The notes beneath the pieces were generated by a model. The model was not told the origin of the DNA and made no database searches. It worked only from the letters and a program-made list of their open reading frames with translations. A stretch of 48,957 bases of DNA, taken from the NCBI GenBank assembly GCA_021300455.1, contig JAJTDP010000010.1, forward strand, positions 1 to 48,957, given 5' to 3'. Position 1 is the stretch's first letter. Every line of letters starts with the position of its first letter. Shown one piece after another: positions 8,321-17,068 of this stretch. Made by a program: the position numbers and the translations under genes. This DNA is from Sediminibacterium sp. Lineage in GTDB: Bacteria; Bacteroidota; Bacteroidia; Chitinophagales; Chitinophagaceae.

Positions 8321-9459
8321 ATTGCCTCTAGTGCATTATACAATGTATCTAAATCGGCAACCGAATTAAATCCATTTATGGAGTAGCGCATGTACACATC
8401 ATTTTCTTGACGCATAATAGGAATTTCAATTTTGTAGTCGATGAATAATTTTCTTTGTAAAACTTCTGGCTCACTGGTATTTATTGGAATACTTATCATT
8501 TGGCCAATCCATTCGCTTGTTAAGGGGCTAATTGGTTTTGTACCTAGTAAATTATAAAAGCGTTCAGCATTGGCAAGCACAATATCATGGCATTTTTTAG
8601 AAACTTCCTTCCAATTATTTTTCTCCATAAACTCAAGACTAGCTTCCACTGTTAAGAAGGCAGAAAAGTCGCGTGTACCAATCATTTGATGGTAGTCTAA
8701 AAAACTAGAATGAGAAGGTTTTAAGGCTTTATAACCCCAACTAACAATAAGCGGATCACATAAAGGCTGAACCGATTTATGCGCATATAAAAAGCTACAA
8801 CCTTTCGCTGCCATCATCCATTTATGACAAGCCCCTGTATAAAAATCGGCTTGTATTTCACTTAAGTTAAAAGGAATATGCGCTGGCACATGGGCGCCAT
8901 CTACGATGGTGATGAGTCCTTTAGACTTTGCTATTGCACAAATTTCTTTCACAGGAAATATTAAAGCAGTCGCACTGGTAATATGACTTATAAATATGGC
9001 CTTGGTGCTGGGTCTTAGTCCTTCAAAAAAATCTTTAATAAATTTTTCTTTGCTTGTAATGGGTAGACTAATTTTTTGTCTTCTATAAGTAGCTTTATTT
9101 TTTTTACAATAAAAATCCCAGGTACGATCACAGGCACCGTATTCTATATCGGTAGCTAAAATTTCATCACCTTCGTTTAGTGGAAAATTTTTAGCAATTA
9201 AATTAATAGCAAATGAGGGGTTGGTTACCATCACTAAATCATCTTTATCGGGACATCCTATAAACTCAGCTAGTGCAGCTCTTGAATTAGCTAAATAATT
9301 TACACCATCAAATACAATGAATTGAACAGGTTCTGCTTCAAGCACTCTTTGCCATTTTTGATAAGCCTCAAAAATTGGTTTGGGTGTGGCGCCAAAGGAT
9401 CCAAAGTTTAAAAAAGTAATGGCTGGGTTTAATAAAAACTGCTCTTCTAGTTTTTCCAT
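8293..9459 (-). CDS. Class V aminotransferase-fold PLP enzyme (isopenicillin N epimerase-like)
   Basis: A 388-residue cytoplasmic fold-type I PLP enzyme. It starts LNFGSFGATPKPI, the typical substrate-binding opening of the isopenicillin-N-epimerase/cysteine-desulfurase-like class V group. The PLP-binding Lys is in GACHKWMMAAKG, preceded by VDGAHVPAHIPFNL (Asp/His stacking on PLP), and GTRDFSAFL is the conserved Arg region. Not a cysteine desulfurase: it lacks the active-site Cys loop near the C-terminus. It is convergent with the isomerase gene and downstream of the Gfo/Idh/MocA gene but separated from it by a terminator, so it is probably a separate unit. The substrate is unknown. Confidence 0.83.
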   Translation of the reverse strand: MEKLEEQFLLNPAITFLNFGSFGATPKPIFEAYQKWQRVLEAEPVQFIVFDGVNYLANSRAALAEFIGCPDKDDLVMVTNPSFAINLIAKNFPLNEGDEILATDIEYGACDRTWDFYCKKNKATYRRQKISLPITSKEKFIKDFFEGLRPSTKAIFISHITSATALIFPVKEICAIAKSKGLITIVDGAHVPAHIPFNLSEIQADFYTGACHKWMMAAKGCSFLYAHKSVQPLCDPLIVSWGYKALKPSHSSFLDYHQMIGTRDFSAFLTVEASLEFMEKNNWKEVSKKCHDIVLANAERFYNLLGTKPISPLTSEWIGQMISIPINTSEPEVLQRKLFIDYKIEIPIMRQENDVYMRYSINGFNSVADLDTLYNALEAIKKETLLIK

Positions 9460-9490
9460 GATATAGTATTATGATCTAATAAAGGTAGCA

Positions 9491-9528
9491 TAAAAAAAAT
9501 CTCGGTTACCAAAGGCAACCGAGATTTA
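9491..9528 (-). terminator. Rho-independent terminator of the Tat-signal oxidoreductase gene
   Basis: Inverted repeat 9499-9510 / 9514-9525 (ATCTCGGTTACC and GGCAACCGAGAT, one mismatch, 3-nt loop). Read on the minus strand it is followed by eight T residues (9498 down to 9491). It lies directly after the stop of the 9550-11010 gene. Confidence 0.85.
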
Positions 9529-9549
9529 TAAGAGTAAACTAATTCAATA

Positions 9550-11010
9550 CTAAACACCCAAAGTCCAACCTTCGCGATATGTTCTTTTAACATATTGATT
9601 CGCTTCCTCGAAATTGGTGATCTTCATATTTGGACCATCCCATAACAATTGAATGTTTCTTCCTGGATAAGTAGAATTTCCAGATTTAGTACTTGATTTG
9701 ATATCATAACTTCTGATGGCTAAATTACCCATTAATACAGATTCTGTTAAAGGACCTGCAATATCAAAATGAGAACTTAAAGCCTTCGCTTCTTTACTAC
9801 CAGGACCAGCGATACAAGCTTCTACCCATGCAGAGTAGTGTCCGCTTTCTCCGCCTTTCACTCTATCTATCGTTTTTGGTACTGAAGTAGATTTAGTTAA
9901 GTTAGTAGGTAATAATTGTGGGTTCACTCCATAAGTACCTGCCATCATTTTTCCTTTTGTTCCTTCAAAAATAACACCATTGCCACCGTCACCCATAATT
10001 TCATTAGGGCCTAATTCAGCGGGACGCTCTGGTTGGATACCACCATCCATCCAATGTAATTTTACATTTGGTTTTCCGTTCTGTCCTTGGAAGGTTAAAG
10101 TAATATGAGAACCCATTGGACCAGAATCTGGTGCATATAATTTTTGCCAAGGGGCAGTATAACGAGTAGCCACACTACATTCTGCAGCAATAGGATAACC
10201 TAAACCACAAACTGCAAAGGCAGGTGCCATAATATGACAAGCCATATCACCTAAAGCGCCGGTTCCGTAATCCCACCAACCTCTCCAGTTAAATGGAAGT
10301 AAACCTTCGAAATAATCTTTTTGAGGAGCCGTACCTAACCATAAATTAAAATCTAATTCAGCAGGTATAGCAGTTGGCGTAGTTATGACAGGACGGTTCA
10401 CGCCTTGAGGCCAAACCGGTCTATCGGTATAACAATATATAGTATGCACATCACCAATTAATCCAGCAGAATGCCAGTCTTGTAACATACGCACACCATC
10501 TCCAGACGCACCTTGGTTACCCATTTGAGTAACTACATTATAATCGTGTGCTGCCTTGGTCATAATACGCGCTTCGTAAATATCATGTGCCATTGGCTTT
10601 TGTACATAAACATGTTTTTTTAATTGCATAGCAGCCATGGCCTGCACACCGTGCATATGATCAGGTGTAGAAACAGAACAAGCATCAATATGCATATGTT
10701 CTTTCTCTAACATCTCTCTGTAGTCTTTATAGTATTTTGCTTTTGGAAATCTTTGACGACTTTTTACGGCTTGTCTATCATCGACATCACATAAAAAAGC
10801 GATATCTGCTTTACCACTATTGTAGAAAGAAAATATATCACTTTCTCCTTTTCCGCCGGCACCGATACCAGCTATTTGTAATTTATCACTTGGTGCGGTA
10901 AATCCTTTTCCACCTAATACGTGTCTAGGGAGAATGTAAAAGCCCCCTAATGCAAGCGCAGAATTTCTAATAAAATCCCTCCTTGTGTTGTCTGATTTTC
11001 TCTTGGACAT
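9550..11010 (-). CDS. Tat-signal Gfo/Idh/MocA family oxidoreductase
   Basis: A 486-residue exported member of the Gfo/Idh/MocA family. The leader has the twin-arginine motif TRRDFIRNSALALGG (residues 9-23). The Rossmann domain follows (LQIAGIGAGGKGESDIF), with VQKPMAHDIYEAR as the variant of the EKP motif and a long C-terminal domain containing NWRGWWDYGTGALGDMACHIM, typical of the long secreted subgroup abundant in Bacteroidota and Planctomycetota. Export with bound NAD(P) resembles glucose-fructose oxidoreductase, which uses tightly held cofactor and works by ping-pong chemistry; that is the likely mode here. It belongs functionally with the adjacent 3-keto-glycoside cluster, although transcribed alone and terminated at 9491-9528. 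Confidence 0.87.
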   Translation of the reverse strand: MSKRKSDNTRRDFIRNSALALGGFYILPRHVLGGKGFTAPSDKLQIAGIGAGGKGESDIFSFYNSGKADIAFLCDVDDRQAVKSRQRFPKAKYYKDYREMLEKEHMHIDACSVSTPDHMHGVQAMAAMQLKKHVYVQKPMAHDIYEARIMTKAAHDYNVVTQMGNQGASGDGVRMLQDWHSAGLIGDVHTIYCYTDRPVWPQGVNRPVITTPTAIPAELDFNLWLGTAPQKDYFEGLLPFNWRGWWDYGTGALGDMACHIMAPAFAVCGLGYPIAAECSVATRYTAPWQKLYAPDSGPMGSHITLTFQGQNGKPNVKLHWMDGGIQPERPAELGPNEIMGDGGNGVIFEGTKGKMMAGTYGVNPQLLPTNLTKSTSVPKTIDRVKGGESGHYSAWVEACIAGPGSKEAKALSSHFDIAGPLTESVLMGNLAIRSYDIKSSTKSGNSTYPGRNIQLLWDGPNMKITNFEEANQYVKRTYREGWTLGV

Positions 11011-11170
11011 AGCAATTCGTTATTTGGTTTATAATCGTTGTTAATTGACTTGTTAAATTAAGTACGTTAAATTATCAAAAATTTCGGAAATTTCACAATT
11101 ATTTTGATAAGCGAATAAATGAGGCTTTGCTTTCACGAATAAGGCTTAAATTGCCTAATAATCATTGCTT

Positions 11171-12538
11171 ATGTCTACTACTATTCATAACCTACGTTCC
11201 TATTTTGCCACTGGTGCTACCCAGTCCTATACCTTTAGAATACAACAGCTTGAACGCTTAAAAAAAGCTGTTTTAGATGCCGAAAAACAATTGTATCAAG
11301 CCCTATATGCCGATTTGAAAAAAACAGACGAAGATGCCTGGGCTACTGAGATCGGGTTTTTCTTAAGTGAATTAAACTATACCATTAAGCATTTAAAAGA
11401 GTGGATGGAACCTAATTCGGTTGCCACGAATTTGGTCAATATGCCCTCCTCAAGTTATACCATTCAAGAACCCTTGGGCGTGGTTTGTATCATTGCCCCT
11501 TGGAACTATCCATTTCAGTTATTATTTACGCCCTTAATTGGAGCCATCGCAGGAGGAAATTGTGCCGTCTTAAAACCATCTGAGTTTGCCCCAGCGACGG
11601 CGGCGGTGATGCAAAAAATAATTCATTCTTTATTTCCTGATAATTATATGATGTATTTAGAAGGGGATGGCGCTACAGTAATTCCACCGCTACTTACAGA
11701 AAACAGGTTCGACCATATTTTTTATACAGGAAGTACCATGGTAGGAAAAATAATTTACAAATTAGCTGCCGAACAATTAGTACCAGTGACTTTGGAGTTA
11801 GGAGGGAAGAGCCCTGCGGTGATTTGCGAAGACGCTAATTTAAGAGTGGCAGCGCGCCGTTTAGCGAATCCAAAATTTTCTAATTGTGGTCAAATGTGTA
11901 TTGCGCCTGACTATGTATTAGTGCCTAGTCATTTAAAAGATAATTTAATAAAAGAATTAATTATTGCGCTGCAAGCATTTTATGGGGCAGATGCAGAAAA
12001 TTCAGAACATTATGGTAAAATAATTAATGATAAACAATGGTCACGTCTCACTTCTTATTTAGGGGACGGAGAAATTGTCTATGGAGGAAAATCAAATAGA
12101 GAAAAATTATTTATCGAACCTACCCTTATGGTAGGGGTTCAACCAGATGCAAAAATTATGCAGGAAGAAATTTTTGGACCTATTCTTCCTATTCTAACTT
12201 ATGCAAATAAAGAAGAGGCTTTAGCGGTTATTCAAAAAAATCCAAACCCACTAGCATTCTATGTTTTCACTGAAAATAAAAATGATGAAACCTATTGGTT
12301 AACCAATGTGCCTTCAGGCGGGGCTTGTGTAAATAATGCCACTATGCATATTACCAATCATGAATTACCCTTTGGTGGTAGGGGTTTCAGCGGTACTGGA
12401 GGCTATCATGGTAAATTAAGTTTTGATACCTTTACGCATACGAAGTCGGTCTTAAAAACACCTACTTGGATAGACCCTAGTTTTAAATACCCTCCTTATA
12501 AAGGCAAGGCTTGGTTATTGAAAAGATTAATTGGATAA
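11171..12538 (+). CDS. Aldehyde dehydrogenase, ALDH3-like
   Basis: NAD(P)-dependent oxidation of aldehydes to acids in the cytoplasm. I chose the ATG at 11171 rather than the TTG two codons earlier, giving 455 residues, the usual ALDH3 size. Motifs in order: APWNYPFQLL (cofactor-site Asn) near residue 110, GSTMVGK near 185, LELGGKSPAV with the general-base Glu near 209, catalytic Cys243 in NCGQMCIAPDY, EEIFGPILP near 335, and the ALDH3-type end FKYPPYKGKAWLLKRL. It is divergent from the Tat-signal oxidoreductase and 37 nt upstream of the glutathione peroxidase gene, so the two may form a stress or lipid-aldehyde detoxification pair. Confidence 0.9.
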   Translation: MSTTIHNLRSYFATGATQSYTFRIQQLERLKKAVLDAEKQLYQALYADLKKTDEDAWATEIGFFLSELNYTIKHLKEWMEPNSVATNLVNMPSSSYTIQEPLGVVCIIAPWNYPFQLLFTPLIGAIAGGNCAVLKPSEFAPATAAVMQKIIHSLFPDNYMMYLEGDGATVIPPLLTENRFDHIFYTGSTMVGKIIYKLAAEQLVPVTLELGGKSPAVICEDANLRVAARRLANPKFSNCGQMCIAPDYVLVPSHLKDNLIKELIIALQAFYGADAENSEHYGKIINDKQWSRLTSYLGDGEIVYGGKSNREKLFIEPTLMVGVQPDAKIMQEEIFGPILPILTYANKEEALAVIQKNPNPLAFYVFTENKNDETYWLTNVPSGGACVNNATMHITNHELPFGGRGFSGTGGYHGKLSFDTFTHTKSVLKTPTWIDPSFKYPPYKGKAWLLKRLIG

Positions 12539-12575
12539 TTTCAAATAAAATAGATTGAAAAATAAAAAAAGTATT

Positions 12576-13232
12576 ATGATAAAAATTGCCATCGCTTTAG
12601 GTGTTTTAGTGACTGCTACACTGCTTATGAAAAAACAAGGCATGTCTTATCGTCAATCTGTTTTGAAAACAATTTACCCGGCCATCATGTGGTCTGGTAA
12701 GGGAGCGGGTAAAAAACAAATTCAGTTTAATAAAGATAATAAAACACCTATTTTTTCTTTTTATAGTTTAAATACGAAAGATATCAATGGCAAGGATTTT
12801 AATTTTTCTTCTTTAATAGGAAAGAAAGTATTAATAGTAAATACCGCTAGCGATTGCGGTTTCACCGGACAGTATGAAGCCCTAGAAAAATTACAAGAAA
12901 AATATGCTGAAAGCCTTGTAGTGATTGGCTTTCCTGCCAATGACTTTAAAGGGCAAGAAACCAAGGACAATGAAGCTATTGCTGCTTTTTGTAAAAAAAA
13001 TTATGGAGTAAGTTTTCCCTTAATGGCAAAATCAATCGTTATAAAAAAGGATCAACAAAACGAAGTGTTTAAGTGGTTGTCGAATACAGCTATTAATGGT
13101 TGGAATAATCAAGAGCCTGCTTGGAATTTTTGTAAATATTTAGTGAATGAAGAAGGGACGCTTACCCATTATTTTCCTATGACAGTGGATCCACTAGACG
13201 CTTCAGTGATTGAGGCTATTGAAAAAAAATAA
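12576..13232 (+). CDS. Glutathione peroxidase-family protein with N-terminal membrane anchor
   Basis: Thiol peroxidase of the GPx family: Cys94 in TASDCGFTGQY replaces selenocysteine, Gln lies in ANDFKGQE, and Trp in EPAWNFCKYLV, giving the catalytic triad/tetrad. Bacterial Cys-GPx enzymes usually take electrons from thioredoxin. Start at ATG 12576 gives 219 residues; an upstream in-frame TTG at 12555 would add seven Lys/Asn-rich residues. Residues 1-20 are hydrophobic (IKIAIALGVLVTATLLM), suggesting a membrane anchor or uncleaved export signal, and the region to about residue 60 is an extra N-terminal segment absent from classical 160-residue GPx proteins. It follows the aldehyde dehydrogenase gene closely. 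Confidence 0.85.
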   Translation: MIKIAIALGVLVTATLLMKKQGMSYRQSVLKTIYPAIMWSGKGAGKKQIQFNKDNKTPIFSFYSLNTKDINGKDFNFSSLIGKKVLIVNTASDCGFTGQYEALEKLQEKYAESLVVIGFPANDFKGQETKDNEAIAAFCKKNYGVSFPLMAKSIVIKKDQQNEVFKWLSNTAINGWNNQEPAWNFCKYLVNEEGTLTHYFPMTVDPLDASVIEAIEKK

Positions 13233-13266
13233 AGCTAGTTTATTAGGTATTTAAAAATTAGACAAG

Positions 13267-14304
13267 CTAAATAGGACAGTGCTCGTGGTAGTTTTCTAAA
13301 ACAATTTTACCCGATTCAATTTGGATGTCTTTATACTTTTCTTTAATCTCATCTAAGACTTCTTCAATCTCTTTTTGAGTGTTAATGCGCACTAATTTAT
13401 TTCTATACTCTTTAATATTCGGAAGCCCTCTTAAATAATTAGCGTAATGTCTTCTCATTTCATTGATGCCTGCAATAGGTCCTTTCCACTGCATCGATTT
13501 AATTAAGTGTTGTCTTGCTACTTCTACACGCTCTTCAATGGTGGGGTCGGTCCTTCTTTCTCCTGTGGCTAGAAAATGTTTCATCTCTCTAAATATCCAA
13601 GGATAGCCAATGGCAGCGCGGCCAATCATAATACCATCTACCCCATATCTATTTTTATATTCTAATGCTTTTTCTGGCGAATTAATATCACCATTTCCGA
13701 AAATGGGCATATGAATACGCGGGTCATTTTTTATTTCACCTATTAAAGTCCAATCGGCTTCACCTTTATACATTTGCACTCTAGTTCGACCGTGAATAGC
13801 CAATGCTTTCACGCCAACGTCTTGTAATCTTAAAGCTACTTCATGAATATTCTTAGAACTTTCATCCCAGCCTAATCTTGTTTTGACTGTTACAGGAAGG
13901 TTGGTACTTTTTACCACGGCCTCTGTTAATCTTACCATTAAATCTAAATCTTTTAAAACACCAGCACCTGCTCCCTTGGTGACCACTTTTTTAACGGGGC
14001 ATCCAAAATTAATATCAATTAAATCGGGGTTGACTGTATCTACAATTTTGGTACAAAGGGCCATGGCCTCTTCATCGCCACCAAATATTTGAATGCCAAC
14101 GGGACGCTCATAATCAAAGATGTCTAATTTTTGTCTGCTCTTGATGGCATCACGAATTAATCCCTCGCTGCTTATAAATTCGGTGTACATTAAATCGGCC
14201 CCATTTTCCTTGCAAACCGCTCTAAATGGTGGGTCGCTTACATCCTCCATAGGAGCGAGTAATAGAGGAAAATCGGGTAATTGTATTGGACCTATAGAAA
14301 CCAT
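13267..14304 (-). CDS. dusB: tRNA-dihydrouridine synthase DusB
   Basis: FMN-dependent reduction of uridine to dihydrouridine in the tRNA D-loop. The 345-residue length is normal. The TIM barrel starts with LLLAPMEDVSDPPFR, the catalytic Cys102 lies in INFGCPVKKVV, FMN-phosphate contacts are expected in GNGDINSPEKA and MIGRAAIGYPWIF, and the helical C-terminal domain includes the DusB-type RRHYANYLRGLPN. Convergent with the GPx gene and divergent from the CPBP protease gene, with only 39 nt between the two starts, so the two promoters overlap. Confidence 0.93.
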   Translation of the reverse strand: MVSIGPIQLPDFPLLLAPMEDVSDPPFRAVCKENGADLMYTEFISSEGLIRDAIKSRQKLDIFDYERPVGIQIFGGDEEAMALCTKIVDTVNPDLIDINFGCPVKKVVTKGAGAGVLKDLDLMVRLTEAVVKSTNLPVTVKTRLGWDESSKNIHEVALRLQDVGVKALAIHGRTRVQMYKGEADWTLIGEIKNDPRIHMPIFGNGDINSPEKALEYKNRYGVDGIMIGRAAIGYPWIFREMKHFLATGERRTDPTIEERVEVARQHLIKSMQWKGPIAGINEMRRHYANYLRGLPNIKEYRNKLVRINTQKEIEEVLDEIKEKYKDIQIESGKIVLENYHEHCPI

Positions 14305-14343
14305 ATGAATTCATTATCTTGCATCTAACTGATACGATTGCAA

Positions 14344-15249
14344 ATGTACCAATTATTTGATATGAGACCTCCAATGAGAATAGCCCTTTTTTTAGGACTT
14401 ACTGGTATTGGCATGATTGCAGGGGCGCTCATTAGTTTTTCTTTAGTGGCTGGCCTATTGCATATTCCGTTTGCGGACATGCAAAAAGTACTCCTGCAGC
14501 CCGAATATGCTTCTATGGCACAGTTGGCCAATGCCTTGGCATCTATTATTGCCTTTGGTTTACCAAGTATTGTATTGGCCATAATGGCAAAAGAAAATTG
14601 GCACACGCATTTAGGTTTTGCACCTATTAATTCCTATCAACAAATAGGTATTGTTATATTATTAGCGCTCACTGGTTTAGTACTGAGTGGTGCATTAGGA
14701 AGTTTGACAGAAAAAATTCCTATCCCCACTAATTTTAAAAATTGGGCCGAAGATTTAGAAGCCCAGTATAAAAAAGCGATGTTGTCCATGACCCATATGA
14801 ATTCACTAATGGATTTAGCCTATGCATTAGTAGCAGTGGCTATCATACCTTCCATCATTGAAGAAGTTTATTTCAGAGGTACGCTTCAAAAAATATTATT
14901 GGACTTAACGGGTAAACCCTATGCTGCCATTATTTTAACAGCTATTTTTTTCAGCGCCATTCACTTTTCTTTTTTTGGTTTTTTATCTAGAATGGCCTTG
15001 GGCATAGTACTTGGTTATATTTATCATTATTCAAAAACTATTTGGCTACCTATACTCTTACATTTTTTAAACAATGGAATTGCCGTAGTAGTTTTATATT
15101 CGATTAGAAATAATCCAGCGAAGGTAGATCAGTTGATGGATGATAATTTACCTATCTATTGGGGACTGCTGGCCTTGGCAGGGGTTTACTATTTATTAAA
15201 AAAATTAAAAAATATTCATTCAGATGCAGGATTGGAAAAAAGTATTTAG
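14344..15249 (+). CDS. CPBP-family intramembrane metalloprotease (CAAX/Abi type)
   Basis: A polytopic inner-membrane protein of 301 residues (start at ATG 14344; a TTG at 14338 and an ATG at 14362 are alternatives). The protease signature is complete: EExxxRG as Glu173-Glu174 in IIEEVYFRGTL, FSAIHFSFFGF with the first zinc His, and LPILLHFLNNG with the second His and Asn. About seven to eight hydrophobic segments are visible. Substrates of bacterial CPBP proteins are mostly unknown. Its last 26 bp overlap the DUF2007 gene, so translation of the two is probably coupled, and CdsA and Psd follow on the same strand. Confidence 0.88.
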   Translation: MYQLFDMRPPMRIALFLGLTGIGMIAGALISFSLVAGLLHIPFADMQKVLLQPEYASMAQLANALASIIAFGLPSIVLAIMAKENWHTHLGFAPINSYQQIGIVILLALTGLVLSGALGSLTEKIPIPTNFKNWAEDLEAQYKKAMLSMTHMNSLMDLAYALVAVAIIPSIIEEVYFRGTLQKILLDLTGKPYAAIILTAIFFSAIHFSFFGFLSRMALGIVLGYIYHYSKTIWLPILLHFLNNGIAVVVLYSIRNNPAKVDQLMDDNLPIYWGLLALAGVYYLLKKLKNIHSDAGLEKSI

Positions 15250-15442
15250 CAGTAGTCAATTAGCTGCCTCTTCAATGGTGATGGGCATTTTAAACGAAAA
15301 TGAAATACCTGCAAAAACACTCAATAAGCAAGATTCTTCCTATGTTTTTTTAGGAGAAGTAGAAGTATATGTACCTTCGGATATGTTTGAAAAAGCCCAG
15401 GCGCTAATTTCTACTATTCAAATTAATTCGGTTGAATCTTAA
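15224..15442 (+). CDS. DUF2007 small protein (putative signal-transducing protein)
   Basis: A 72-residue cytoplasmic protein of the DUF2007 family: an opening beta strand and helix (KKVFSSSQLAASSMVMGILNE), a strand pair around EIPAKTLN and SSYVF, and VEVYVPSDMFEKAQALI at the end, a ferredoxin-like ACT-type arrangement. The family is annotated as putative signal transducing or PII-like but has no established activity. The start codon lies inside the upstream CPBP gene in another frame, 26 nt before its stop, a layout that implies translational coupling. The next gene, cdsA, starts 31 nt downstream. Confidence 0.82.
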   Translation: MQDWKKVFSSSQLAASSMVMGILNENEIPAKTLNKQDSSYVFLGEVEVYVPSDMFEKAQALISTIQINSVES

Positions 15443-15473
15443 AATATTCTTTACAAATTTATAATTCTTTTAT

Positions 15474-16334
15474 ATGGCTTCTAACGCATCTATTTTAAAA
15501 CAAAGAACCCTGTCTGCCATTGTTTTTGTCATTATCATGTTAACAGGGTTAATATGGAATAACTGGTCTTTTTTTACTTTATTTTTAGTTATACAATTAG
15601 GTTGCTTGTTTGAGTATCAAAAATTATTAGCACTTATTTATCCAAGTTACCAAAACATAAGCGCTGTGCATAAATGGGGCTTATTAGTAGTAGGTTGTTT
15701 AATGATGATGACACTGGGCCCTGTGGATTTAACTATTAGTGGAATAAGTATTAAATTTTTAGGCAGTAGAGCGCTTCCCTTTGTGATTGGATTAATGATT
15801 ATTGTTGATATTTTTTCTAAAAAGTTTAGTCTACAAAACCTTGCTATTTCTATTGCGGGCTTGGTATATATACCTATGTGTTTGTCCTTATTTTTTCAAT
15901 TAAAAAGTTTTATGACCAATACCTATTTTGGTAGTTGGACTTTTTCTATCCCCTTATTATTAATTGTTTCCATTTGGGTGAATGATACGATGGCTTATTT
16001 AGTGGGCTCTGTCATTGGTAAAACGCCTTTGTCTCCCATTTCTCCTAATAAAACATGGGAGGGTACTATTGCCGGTATTATTTTATCAGTATTAATTGTC
16101 TCTAAGGGAATGGCCTTGGTGGTGCCAATTCAAGAGAAATACATTTTCTATATTAGTTTAATAGCCTCTATTGCAGGTAATTTTGGAGATTTATTAGAAA
16201 GTAGATTAAAAAGGCTGGCCGGCGTGAAAGATAGTGGTAGCATGATGCCAGGCCATGGTGGCTTTTTAGACAGGTTTGATTCTATCTTATTTGCCACCCC
16301 ATTTGTATGGCTAATTCTTCAGATTCTGTTTTAG
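15474..16334 (+). CDS. cdsA: Phosphatidate cytidylyltransferase CdsA
   Basis: Makes CDP-diacylglycerol from phosphatidate and CTP in the inner membrane, the branch point of bacterial phospholipid synthesis. A 286-residue protein with about eight membrane segments. The full CDS signature lies at residues 243-269: SRLKRLAGVKDSG, then MPGHGGFLDRFD, with the metal-binding Asp residues. IWVNDTMAYLVGSVIGKTPLSPISPNKTWEG is the upstream conserved CTP-binding region. The gene is followed at 30 nt by psd, so two steps of phosphatidylethanolamine synthesis are adjacent; a phosphatidylserine synthase gene is not in the window. Confidence 0.94.
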   Translation: MASNASILKQRTLSAIVFVIIMLTGLIWNNWSFFTLFLVIQLGCLFEYQKLLALIYPSYQNISAVHKWGLLVVGCLMMMTLGPVDLTISGISIKFLGSRALPFVIGLMIIVDIFSKKFSLQNLAISIAGLVYIPMCLSLFFQLKSFMTNTYFGSWTFSIPLLLIVSIWVNDTMAYLVGSVIGKTPLSPISPNKTWEGTIAGIILSVLIVSKGMALVVPIQEKYIFYISLIASIAGNFGDLLESRLKRLAGVKDSGSMMPGHGGFLDRFDSILFATPFVWLILQILF

Positions 16335-16364
16335 ATGTTTTACATTTGCCACTAAATTTATATA

Positions 16365-17021
16365 ATGACAATACATAAAGAAGGGACGGCTACCATTTCA
16401 TTGATTGCTATATTCGTAGGCGTTTTGAATATTCTTAATTTTTCTTACCTGTTTCCTATCTCTGCTATTTGTGCATGGGTGGTATTTATGATTACAGTTG
16501 CTTTCTTTTTGTTCATAGTATCTTTTTTTAGAATGCCTGTTCGTGCATTAACCATTAGCGATGATGCTATTGTTTCTCCTGCCGATGGTAAAGTAGTGGT
16601 GATTGAAGAAGTGGAGTCTGATGAATTTTATAAAGAAAAAAGAATACAATTAAGTGTATTTATGAGTCCTGCCAATGTGCATGTGAACCGGTTACCTATT
16701 GCTGGAAATATTGTATACAATAAATATCATCCTGGTAAATTTTTAGTAGCCTGGCATCCAAAATCTTCTACCGATAATGAAAGATGGTCTGTGGTCATTG
16801 AAAATAGCAAGGGTAGTATTTTATGTAAACAAATTGCAGGTGCTTTAGCGAGAAGAATATGTAACTATACAACAGTGGGACAATCCTTCAAACAATGCGA
16901 TGAATACGGTTTTATAAAATTTGGTAGCAGGGTAGATTTACTATTACCAGTGGGTACAAAAATTCATGCAAAAATTGGCGATGTAGTAAAAGGCGGTGTT
17001 ACAGTACTTGCCAGTTGGTAA
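16365..17021 (+). CDS. psd: Phosphatidylserine decarboxylase proenzyme (short type)
   Basis: Decarboxylates phosphatidylserine to phosphatidylethanolamine. The 218-residue length is that of the short, archaeal-type Psd group common in Bacteroidota. Two N-terminal membrane helices (residues about 10-55) are followed by the catalytic part: SPADGKVVVIEEV (Asp/His region), FMSPANVHVNRLPI, and the self-cleavage site at Ser188 in KFGSRVDLLLP, where the GS pair stands for the LGST motif and the Ser becomes the pyruvoyl group. Directly downstream of cdsA, forming a phospholipid unit. A hairpin follows its stop codon. Confidence 0.92.
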   Translation: MTIHKEGTATISLIAIFVGVLNILNFSYLFPISAICAWVVFMITVAFFLFIVSFFRMPVRALTISDDAIVSPADGKVVVIEEVESDEFYKEKRIQLSVFMSPANVHVNRLPIAGNIVYNKYHPGKFLVAWHPKSSTDNERWSVVIENSKGSILCKQIAGALARRICNYTTVGQSFKQCDEYGFIKFGSRVDLLLPVGTKIHAKIGDVVKGGVTVLASW

Positions 17022-17041
17022 AACTGGGAACTAGTTTTTAT
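17021..17041 (+). terminator. Probable weak terminator after psd
   Basis: AAACTGG and CTAGTTT pair over 7 positions (one G-T wobble, GAA loop), followed by TTTTATAAAT just after the psd stop codon. The stem is short, so the call is tentative. Confidence 0.4.
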
Positions 17042-17068
17042 AAATAAAAGCTATGTTATTCTAAGTCT

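Noticed and set aside
13883-14308. Plus-strand ORFs opposite dusB
   Set aside because: They are out-of-frame complements of a clear dusB gene with no domain or start signals.
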